From CAYRRR01 sp964426755 (GTDB taxonomy: Bacteria > Patescibacteriota > Saccharimonadia > Saccharimonadales > JAGQNJ01): a DNA stretch of 6,461 nt. The stretch lies in the NCBI GenBank assembly GCA_964426755.1, contig CAYRRR010000028.1, positions 1 to 6,461 on the forward strand, written 5' to 3'. Below, in pieces: positions 1 through 3,949 of this stretch (within the stretch, counting starts at the first letter, position 1; each line of letters begins with the position of its first letter). The notes below the pieces were generated by a model. That model was not told where the DNA came from and ran no database searches. It saw only the letters and a program-made list of their open reading frames with translations. Position numbers and translations under genes: made by a program.

Positions 1-18
1 TTGGTGTTTTGCTTATGC

Positions 19-52
19 TTGCAAAAATAATGTTTGCAAACTAAAGTTGCAA
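19..52. repeat. Three TTGCAA palindromes upstream of the first gene
   Basis: The hexamer TTGCAA occurs at 19-24, 34-39 and 47-52, and the middle copy sits inside a perfect 10-bp palindrome, GTTTGCAAAC, at 32-41. The copies lie just before the likely ATG at 55, where an operator would be expected. A weak promoter-like pair (TTGGTG at 1-6 and AATAAT at 26-31, 19-bp spacer) overlaps them. Regulator binding is inference only; TTGCAA is common by chance in AT-rich DNA. Confidence 0.25.
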
Positions 53-54
53 CA

Positions 55-315
55 ATGCCTGAACATATGAGCGATAGACTATCGGATGAAGAGTTGCTGC
101 ATCGTGCTCGTCACTTAGAGGAAGTTTCTAGAAATCTTTTTATGGCAATATGGAGACAAATAATTATGGAGGAGATTCCTGAGCGAGGACCTGTGGCCGA
201 TATAGCACTGGAGCTCAGGGCTGTATTGAATCCTCATTGGCCCAGTAATTCGGATTGGCTCCCTGAGCCGTTGGCTACTGAGCGAAAAGAAGGCTACCCT
301 GGGCTAAGCTATTAA
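55..315 (+). CDS. Small charged protein of unknown function
   Basis: This reads as an 86-residue soluble protein with no signal peptide or membrane segment. I do not recognise its family. The first half (about residues 5-43) is amphipathic and charged, with Asp/Glu/Arg/His-rich stretches that look helical; the last third is rich in Pro and Trp ('NPHWP', 'DWLPEP') and probably extended. I chose ATG 55; ATG 67 (82 residues) is equally possible, and a TTG at 34 is less likely because it falls within a few bases of the putative -10 region. None of the three has a good Shine-Dalgarno. It stands alone, followed by a terminator hairpin at 364-391. The residue mix looks protein-like, but a spurious frame cannot be excluded. 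Confidence 0.5.
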   Translation: MPEHMSDRLSDEELLHRARHLEEVSRNLFMAIWRQIIMEEIPERGPVADIALELRAVLNPHWPSNSDWLPEPLATERKEGYPGLSY

Positions 316-363
316 GTGCAGTTTGAACTTCCTTTACTACCGTGTAGCAAACGAGATTAAATT

Positions 364-391
364 AGTAGACGTCAGCACAGCGTCTACTTTT
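364..391 (+). terminator. Rho-independent terminator after the first gene
   Basis: A perfect 8-bp stem, AGTAGACG (364-371) with CGTCTACT (381-388), closes a 9-base loop and is followed by a short T run (388-391). It lies 48 bases after the stop of the first gene. The T run is short, so efficiency may be modest. The end of the hairpin abuts the extended -10 of the next gene at 391-399. Confidence 0.6.
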
Positions 392-399
392 GTTATAGT
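391..399 (+). promoter_or_regulatory. Extended -10 promoter for the metalloprotease gene
   Basis: TGT followed by TATAGT (394-399) forms an extended -10 box. Six bases separate it from the ATG at 406, so transcription would be expected to start at or next to the start codon, giving a leaderless mRNA. No good -35 is present: the 17-bp position (371-376) reads GTCAGC, inside the terminator hairpin. Confidence 0.5.
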
Positions 400-405
400 T
401 ATGTC

Positions 406-1047
406 ATGATCGAAGTAATACATTATCAAAATAAAGCCTATGAATTGCCATTCGAACCCCTTATTTTCAGTTCGCTAGACGAAGTCCGTAAACTGCTACC
501 TAATTTACCGGAAAGCATTCAAATATATTTTTCAGACTATGGAATACTTGAGAACATCGGAGTCGGAGGTTACGCATATTCAAGTAACATCATAACAATT
601 TCACTTGACCCAAATTTTGATGATAAGAAAAAGCAAGAAGCCAATATACGACCAACCGTATTCCATGAATCTTTTCATCTTAGTCAAAGATTTACTGGAG
701 AAGACGGGCCGTTTTCAGCAATCGACAATGCGATTTATGAGGGCATGGCCACAGTGTTCGAGCGCGAATATGCTGGAGCTTTTGAGCCATACGGCGATTA
801 TAGGTAAATTTCAGAAAAAAACTTAAAACAGTGGATAGAAGAACTGAGAAAATTGAGTGCAGAAGTTTTTGCGGACAAGAAAGTGTATTCAAAATGGAAG
901 TTTTATCATCCTGAACTTCAAGAGCGCTGGATCGCATACAGAACTGGAACGTGGCTAGTCGACCAAGTATTGAAGAAAAAAGAATTAACAATATTAGAAT
1001 TGAGAACTAAAAAAGCCGTTGATGTCTTAAGCATGTACAAAAAGTAA
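406..1047 (+). pseudogene. DUF2268-like zinc metalloprotease, interrupted by an in-frame TAA
   Basis: One reading frame spans the region, broken by TAA at 805-807. The first part (133 residues) carries the zinc-protease motif H87-E-S-F-H91 and, 21 residues on, 'YEGMA' with Glu112, the usual spacing of the third zinc ligand in gluzincin-type enzymes. The second part (79 residues to the TAA at 1045) continues in the same frame and contains 'ERWIAYRTGTWLV', which resembles the C-terminal helix of DUF2268 predicted Zn-proteases. Joined, the protein would be 213 codons long, a normal size for that family. There is no signal peptide, so it is probably cytosolic. The start ATG 406 has no Shine-Dalgarno and is probably leaderless. 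A one-base change (for example AAA, CAA or GAA to TAA) would explain the break. Sequencing or assembly error, a real nonsense mutation, or a working truncated product (all catalytic residues precede the stop) are all possible. Family assignment is by eye. Confidence 0.7.
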
Positions 1048-1330
1048 GGTTCTAACTTCAGCTACTAAGCTGTACTAAAAATGCCCATGCTTGTCATGAG
1101 TTATTTTATTGGTTTGCTCGAGCAACAAGTTGAACATCCGAATCGAGAGAGCGCTCATATGGAGCTATTGCAGATGCTTACATCGAGAAAGCGACTAAAT
1201 GTCGTCGTTCCTTTTAGCGTACTATACTCTTATACTAGATTGAATCATTTGCAAGTCTCAACAAAAACACATAGCGTGAGGTGTTTATGAGGTGTTTATC
1301 GTTACAAGATGAGTAAGAATGCATGAAAAA
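1048..1330. other. Intergenic region without a convincing gene
   Basis: About 280 bases hold no gene I can support. An open frame at 1081-1290 (69 codons) has no Shine-Dalgarno, no recognisable motif and an unconvincing residue mix. A second frame (about 1134-1214) reads more like protein ('YGAIADAYIEKATK') but has neither a start nor length. Together these could be remnants of a decayed gene. A weak 4-bp hairpin (1059-1072) follows the metalloprotease stop without a T tract. Confidence 0.4.
1278..1299. repeat. 11-bp tandem duplication
   Basis: GAGGTGTTTAT occurs twice head to tail, at 1278-1288 and 1289-1299, with no mismatch. It lies about 50 bases before the arsR-family start. The first copy can pair weakly with AAACAC at 1265-1270. 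It is probably a slippage duplication in noncoding DNA. Confidence 0.8.
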
Positions 1331-1352
1331 CATATGATAAAATATTCATATG
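1331..1352 (+). promoter_or_regulatory. Promoter and palindromic operator of the arsR-family operon
   Basis: Two perfect 7-bp inverted arms, CATATGA (1331-1337) and TCATATG (1346-1352), flank 8 bases. An extended -10 box, TG-A-TAAAAT (1335-1343), lies within the repeat, and the right arm contains the ATG start (1350-1352). No clear -35 is present. ArsR/SmtB-family repressors typically bind imperfect AT-rich palindromes overlapping their own promoter, so the encoded repressor probably binds here and blocks both the polymerase site and the start. The -10 ends six bases before the ATG, which again suggests a leaderless message. Confidence 0.6.
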
Positions 1353-1655
1353 AAGTATACAGTCTTTGATGATTTCTTTTCCGTACTCGGTAACCAACAG
1401 CGCGTTAGAATATTGCAGTATCTAGATAAAAACGGTAGTAAAACGGTAACAGAGATTAGTAATAGCCTACAAATTGAACAATCTGCCGTTTCGCATAATA
1501 TGAAACGCTTGCTCATGTGTCATTTTGTAGAGATGGAGCCAAAGGGCAAAGAGCGAGTGTATTCAATAAATAAAGACACGGTCCAGCCGCTGTTTCGCAT
1601 GATAGATAAGCATGTACGAACATACTGCGCTAAGGGCTGTAAGCATTGGGGGTAA
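1350..1655 (+). CDS. ArsR/SmtB-family winged-helix repressor
   Basis: This 101-residue protein has the full length and layout of ArsR-family regulators: an N-terminal helix with 'LGNQQRVRILQYL' (residues 13-25), a helix-turn-helix at about 32-55 ('ISNSLQIEQSAVSHNMKRL'), and a beta-wing with 'GKERVYSI' (66-73). Such proteins are dimers that leave DNA when bound to metal or oxidised. Possible sensor residues are Cys57-His58 just after the recognition helix, and a C-terminal Cys93-x3-Cys97-x-His99. By eye, Cys57 lines up with a Cys used by the Cd/Pb sensor CmtR, whose third ligand is also near the C-terminus; the classic CxC of ArsR/CadC is absent. It is first in a four-gene operon, and its start overlaps its own presumed operator. 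The ligand is not known; redox sensing is as plausible as metal sensing. Confidence 0.88.
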   Translation: MKYTVFDDFFSVLGNQQRVRILQYLDKNGSKTVTEISNSLQIEQSAVSHNMKRLLMCHFVEMEPKGKERVYSINKDTVQPLFRMIDKHVRTYCAKGCKHWG

Positions 1656-1658
1656 ACT

Positions 1659-2111
1659 ATGCCAATCATAAATTTAAAGCTCATCAAAAAAGAAGAAATC
1701 GCCAACGGTACAATGGCGTTTCATTTTGCCAAGCCAAAAAGTTTTGAGTTTCGTGCTGGCCAATTTGCAGATTACACTTTAATAGATTCGCCCGAAACCG
1801 ATGAAGAAGGCAACATGCGCGGTTTTTCATTGGTTAATGCGCCGTATGAAGAAGATATTNNNNNNNNNNNNNNNNNNNNNNNNNNNNNNNNNNNNNNNNN
1901 NNNNNNNNNNNNNNNNNNNNNNNNNNNNNNNNNNNNNNNNNNNNNNNNNNNNNNNNNNNAAGCTATGCTCAAGCGGCACGTCAAAGATATTACAATACCG
2001 ATTTATTACTTGGCTGGTCCGGCAGCTATGGTTGGTGCAATGCGTAAGATGCTTGTAAGCGCTGGCGTTAATGAAGATAACATTAAAACAGAAGAATTCT
2101 CTGGTTATTAA
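1659..2111 (+). CDS. Ferredoxin-NADP reductase-like flavoprotein, middle missing in an assembly gap
   Basis: The N-terminal part (67 residues before the gap) is an FAD-binding barrel, with 'FRAGQFADYTL' (31-41) and the flavin-binding R-x-F-S motif 'RGFSLVNAP' (54-62). The C-terminal part (49 residues) is the end of an NAD(P)-binding domain, with 'YYLAGPAAMV', then 'GVNEDNIKTEEFSGY', matching the usual 'CGP..M' and terminal Glu-Phe region. It should move electrons between NAD(P)H and a small redox partner in the cytosol. Relatives are about 220-240 residues, so roughly 100 residues are probably lost; the 100-N gap keeps the frame only by chance. There is no 2Fe-2S domain in the visible parts. 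A GGGGG Shine-Dalgarno (1648-1652) lies in the end of the repressor gene, 3 bp away. The partner and physiological role are unknown. Confidence 0.85.
   Translation: MPIINLKLIKKEEIANGTMAFHFAKPKSFEFRAGQFADYTLIDSPETDEEGNMRGFSLVNAPYEEDIXXXXXXXXXXXXXXXXXXXXXXXXXXXXXXXXXXAMLKRHVKDITIPIYYLAGPAAMVGAMRKMLVSAGVNEDNIKTEEFSGY
1860..1959. other. Assembly gap of exactly 100 N
   Basis: Exactly 100 N is the usual placeholder for a scaffold gap of unknown size, so distances across it are not real. The flanking coding sequences belong to the two ends of one flavoprotein, and the family's normal length implies about 300 or more bases are missing. Confidence 0.95.
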
Positions 2112-2348
2112 ATGAACGGTAAAGATATAAATCAATCGACTGCGGCTGAAGCAAGTATTTTGGTGTACGCTTCGTATTTGTTGCGTTATGTTTCGACGCC
2201 AATAACTGCCGACGAGCTACGAAAGAAGGCAGCCAGCAAGCACTTTAAAAGACTAGCCGATCATTTCGCAGCGTTGCCTGAGGATAGGGTTTTTAATCGA
2301 CACGACGATATTTTGAACGCATTAAGAAAGCAAGCCAGAAAATCATGA
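2112..2348 (+). CDS. Unknown 78-residue helical protein in the repressor-flavoprotein operon
   Basis: The start ATG directly follows the flavoprotein stop (TAAATG) and the stop overlaps the next start by 4 bp, so it is almost certainly translated by coupling as part of the operon. I do not recognise the family. The protein is mostly helical: a fairly hydrophobic helix at residues 13-28 ('ASILVYASYLLRYV'), too broken by Tyr and Arg to be a clear membrane anchor, then 'ITADELRKKAASKHFKRLADHF' as an amphipathic basic stretch, and a basic tail ending 'NALRKQARKS'. It has no cysteine and no catalytic motif that I can see. A small partner or regulatory protein for one of its neighbours is a reasonable guess but no more. 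Confidence 0.75.
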   Translation: MNGKDINQSTAAEASILVYASYLLRYVSTPITADELRKKAASKHFKRLADHFAALPEDRVFNRHDDILNALRKQARKS

Positions 2349-2713
2349 GTACAAACTTCAGTATAAAACGTATTTATGAGCCAGTCAGTACGAGTGATGG
2401 TTTGCGGATATTGGTTGATCGTTTGTGGCCACGAGGTATACATAAGAAAGCAGCGGCGGTTGATCTTTGGCTCAAAGAAATCGCACCAAGCCCTGATCTT
2501 CGTGCGTGGTTTGATCATAAACCAGAACGGTTTAAAGAATTTTCGGCAAAATACACAGAAGAGCTACGTAATAATGCTGCAGTAAAACAACTCACTGATG
2601 AAATTATCAAACATAATACGGTTACGCTGTTATATGCTGCGCATGATAAAAAGAATAATCATGCTGTAGTTTTGCTAGATTATCTAACTGACGAATTATC
2701 ATTAGAGCTATAA
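2345..2713 (+). CDS. DUF488 (YeaO-like) protein
   Basis: The 122 residues match the whole DUF488/YeaO family length. Hallmarks in order are 'LVDRLWPRG' (23-31), 'WLKEIAPSPDLRAWF' (42-56), 'HKPERF' (58-63) and 'LLYAAHDKKNNHAVVL' (95-110). It is a small cytosolic alpha/beta protein with no signal peptide. The biochemical role of the family is not established; members are often found beside redox or stress genes. It starts within the stop of the preceding gene (ATGA overlap at 2345-2348) and is the last gene of the operon led by the ArsR-family repressor, so it should be controlled with the flavoprotein. No terminator hairpin with a T tract follows. Confidence 0.88.
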   Translation: MSTNFSIKRIYEPVSTSDGLRILVDRLWPRGIHKKAAAVDLWLKEIAPSPDLRAWFDHKPERFKEFSAKYTEELRNNAAVKQLTDEIIKHNTVTLLYAAHDKKNNHAVVLLDYLTDELSLEL

Positions 2714-2729
2714 AAACATGCTTCTAAAT

Positions 2730-2778
2730 AGTTGCTAAGACTATATTTGATACTGCCGTTTGAGGCTTTGTAGCAACT
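2730..2778. repeat. 8-bp inverted repeat downstream of the DUF488 gene
   Basis: AGTTGCTA (2730-2737) and TAGCAACT (2771-2778) are perfectly complementary across a 33-base spacer. There is no T run after the right arm, so it is not a standard terminator. It might be a protein-binding pair, a folded RNA end or chance. The rest of 2714-2873 contains no gene I can support. Confidence 0.45.
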
Positions 2779-2861
2779 TGATATTGAACCTAATGACCAC
2801 CAAACCCTCGAGCTTTTTCAAACGATGATTGTCTTATGTTTTAAATAAACACTCAAAGCTT

Positions 2862-2867
2862 TATTAT
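2862..2867 (+). promoter_or_regulatory. Putative -10 box for the MazG-like gene
   Basis: TATTAT lies six bases before the ATG at 2874, the same spacing as for the starts at 406 and 1350. It has no TG extension, and the -35 position is poor. A leaderless start is inferred from geometry and the absence of a Shine-Dalgarno. Confidence 0.35.
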
Positions 2868-2873
2868 TACAGT

Positions 2874-3161
2874 ATGGATACAAAAGATCTGCTTGCTGCA
2901 ACACGAAATATCTGGGGTGATGAAAAACTAAGTTTAGATGAAATAATTATTCGCTTAAATGTAGTCGTGGGTGATATCAGCCGCATTGCAAGAGATCATA
3001 CTGAAAAAGGTGAGTTTGATGAAGTTGAACTTAAAAAAGAGCTCGGTAATGTTATATTCTCTATGATTAGATGGTGCAGTGATTTAGGTTACTCACCTGA
3101 AGAGTGTATTGAGCTTGCCAAGCGAGCCCAATATACCTACAAAAACAACTCGGCATCATAG
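2874..3161 (+). CDS. Divergent MazG-like (all-alpha NTP pyrophosphohydrolase fold) protein
   Basis: This 95-residue helical protein has the general pattern of the MazG-like all-alpha NTP pyrophosphohydrolases, which hydrolyse nucleotide triphosphates and often clean up non-canonical ones. The segment 'KKELGNVIFSMIRWCSDLG' (54-72) followed by 'SPEECIELAKR' (74-84) matches the family's 'ELaDvl..llrla..lG....eal..k' region. The metal ligands look altered: the expected first motif EExxE reads 'VVVGD' (30-34), and the second motif ExxD reads E56-L-G-N59. It may be a pseudo-enzyme or a distant variant with other chemistry. I prefer ATG 2874 to the TTG at 2829, which would add 15 residues upstream of the putative -10 site. 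It is a single gene with no overlap with its neighbours. The fold call is by eye and moderate; the degenerate site is an inference from that alignment. Confidence 0.6.
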   Translation: MDTKDLLAATRNIWGDEKLSLDEIIIRLNVVVGDISRIARDHTEKGEFDEVELKKELGNVIFSMIRWCSDLGYSPEECIELAKRAQYTYKNNSAS

Positions 3162-3180
3162 TTATAAAAAACCTCACTGC

Positions 3181-3210
3181 TTGGCATTCAGTATTGTGTA
3201 AGACTGTAAT
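3181..3210 (+). promoter_or_regulatory. Promoter for the 38-residue basic protein
   Basis: TTGGCA (3181-3186) and TGTAAT (3205-3210) are 18 bp apart, a fair sigma-70-type pair. Transcription would begin near 3217, giving a leader of about 13 bases that contains the GGAGG ribosome site. Confidence 0.45.
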
Positions 3211-3229
3211 CGTTAAACGGAGGATCTAC

Positions 3230-3346
3230 ATGAACAAGCATAAAACAGACAAGGTTTCACAAGGTAAGATCAACTTGCATAACAAGGCTGGGCAGGCTCC
3301 GCAGGTCCCGCTTGTAAAGTCGAACCAACGCAACCAATACCGATGA
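3230..3346 (+). CDS. Very basic 38-residue protein of unknown function
   Basis: ATG 3230 to TGA 3344-3346 encodes 38 residues. Translation is well supported: a perfect GGAGG (3219-3223) sits six bases before the ATG, and a promoter-like pair lies upstream. The product has six Lys, two Arg, two His and only one acidic residue, with five Asn and five Gln, no Cys, and two Pro around 'APQVPLV' (23-29). It looks disordered and cationic, as would suit binding to nucleic acid, ribosomes or an acidic partner. I do not recognise it. It ends 14 bases before the CIRCE element of hsp20, so it appears to be a separate transcription unit, though run-through into hsp20 is possible because I see no terminator between them. 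Genes this short are commonly missed by annotation. Confidence 0.65.
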   Translation: MNKHKTDKVSQGKINLHNKAGQAPQVPLVKSNQRNQYR

Positions 3347-3360
3347 AAGTTCTACTTGAA

Positions 3361-3387
3361 TTAGCACTCTTGACATGCGAGTGCTAA
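3361..3387 (+). promoter_or_regulatory. CIRCE operator (HrcA binding site)
   Basis: TTAGCACTC (3361-3369), nine bases, then GAGTGCTAA (3379-3387) is a perfect match to the CIRCE consensus. HrcA, a heat-shock repressor, binds this site and is released on protein misfolding stress. Here it controls the hsp20 gene, and the cell must therefore carry hrcA elsewhere. The -35 box lies in the spacer, so bound HrcA would directly block polymerase. Confidence 0.97.
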
Positions 3388-3398
3388 TTTCTTATAAT
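3370..3398 (+). promoter_or_regulatory. Sigma-70-type promoter of hsp20 nested in CIRCE
   Basis: Consensus TTGACA (3370-3375) and TATAAT (3393-3398) stand 17 bp apart, a full match to the vegetative consensus. The -35 hexamer occupies the CIRCE spacer. Transcription would start near 3405 and give a leader of about 39 bases, unlike the apparently leaderless genes to the left. A very strong promoter held off by a repressor suits a heat-shock gene. Confidence 0.95.
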
Positions 3399-3430
3399 AG
3401 AAGTGTGAATAACCATAAGCAAAATTAAAG

Positions 3431-3438
3431 AAAGGGGG
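3431..3438 (+). promoter_or_regulatory. Ribosome binding site of hsp20
   Basis: AAAGGGGG lies five bases before ATG 3444 and fixes the start. The G-rich form resembles the GGGGG before the flavoprotein start at 1659, suggesting a shared variant of the Shine-Dalgarno in this organism. Confidence 0.75.
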
Positions 3439-3443
3439 CAATT

Positions 3444-3899
3444 ATGGCATTAACTAGATGGGATCCATTTGCGGAACTCAATAATTTACACAATCAAGTT
3501 AACTCACTCTTTAATGATGCGTTTGGTGGTAGCATGTCGCTAACTAGCGGCTTAACACCAGCAACGGATGTCTTTAGTGATAAAAACGGCTTAACTGTCG
3601 AGGCTCATCTACCAAATTTTAAAGATGAAGAGATAAGTGTAGAGCAGCATCAGAACGAACTAGAGATAAAGGCTGAGCACCAAGAAAAAGAAGAAAGTGA
3701 TGATCGTAAATATCTAGTACGCGAAAGTGTCAATAAATATTACCGTCGCTTTACTCTGCCAAAAAACGCTGATGCAGATAATATTTCTGCGAAGTTTGAG
3801 GACGGTGTCTTACGGGTAACTATTCCGTATAAGGAGCTACCAGAGCCAAAGCGAATTGCCATTAGCGCAAAAGCTAAATCAGACAAGTCCAATAAGTAA
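3444..3899 (+). CDS. Small heat-shock protein Hsp20 (alpha-crystallin family)
   Basis: This 151-residue protein has the normal length and order of bacterial Hsp20 chaperones: the N-terminal arm 'WDPFAELNNLHNQVNSLF' (6-23), an alpha-crystallin domain at about 40-129 with 'EAHLPNF' (53-59), 'YYRRFTLP' (99-106) and the signature 'FEDGVLRVTIP' (118-128), and a C-terminal tail with the I-x-I motif 'IAI' (138-140), used to assemble oligomers. It holds unfolding proteins in a refoldable state without ATP in the cytosol. It is a single-gene unit controlled by CIRCE/HrcA and closed by a strong terminator at 3925-3949. No residue expected in the family is obviously missing. Confidence 0.97.
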   Translation: MALTRWDPFAELNNLHNQVNSLFNDAFGGSMSLTSGLTPATDVFSDKNGLTVEAHLPNFKDEEISVEQHQNELEIKAEHQEKEESDDRKYLVRESVNKYYRRFTLPKNADADNISAKFEDGVLRVTIPYKELPEPKRIAISAKAKSDKSNK

Positions 3900-3924
3900 G
3901 TTACAAGACTGCCACTAAAGAGTG

Positions 3925-3949
3925 CCCCCTAAGCCTAGGGGGTATTTTT
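3925..3949 (+). terminator. Strong terminator between convergent hsp20 and pilin operon
   Basis: CCCCCTA (3925-3931) and TAGGGGG (3936-3942) form a 7-bp GC-rich stem with a 4-base loop, followed by TATTTTT (3943-3949). It ends hsp20 25 bases after its stop. On the other strand the stop of the last pilin gene (TAA, 3950-3948) lies in the T tract, and the same hairpin would follow that gene, though with a poorer T run (CTCTTT), so it may work in both directions. Confidence 0.93.

Noticed and set aside
34..54. TTG start for the first gene
   Set aside because: Lies next to the possible -10 region and inside a palindrome; ATG 55 or 67 is more likely.
805..807. Reassigned stop codon as an explanation for the interrupted protease
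   Set aside because: TAA ends hsp20, the flavoprotein and the large pilin at natural family ends, and TGA also ends other genes, so the standard bacterial code applies.
1081..1290. Open frame of 69 codons between the metalloprotease and the repressor
   Set aside because: No ribosome site, no motif, a residue mix unlike its neighbours, and another frame in the same stretch looks equally protein-like; treated as noncoding or decayed.
2730..2778. Inverted repeat as terminator of the DUF488 operon
   Set aside because: The 33-base loop is long and no T tract follows the right arm.
2829..2873. TTG start that would extend the MazG-like protein by 15 residues
   Set aside because: No ribosome site, the added residues do not fit the family, and the extension covers a -10-like box placed for the ATG at 2874.
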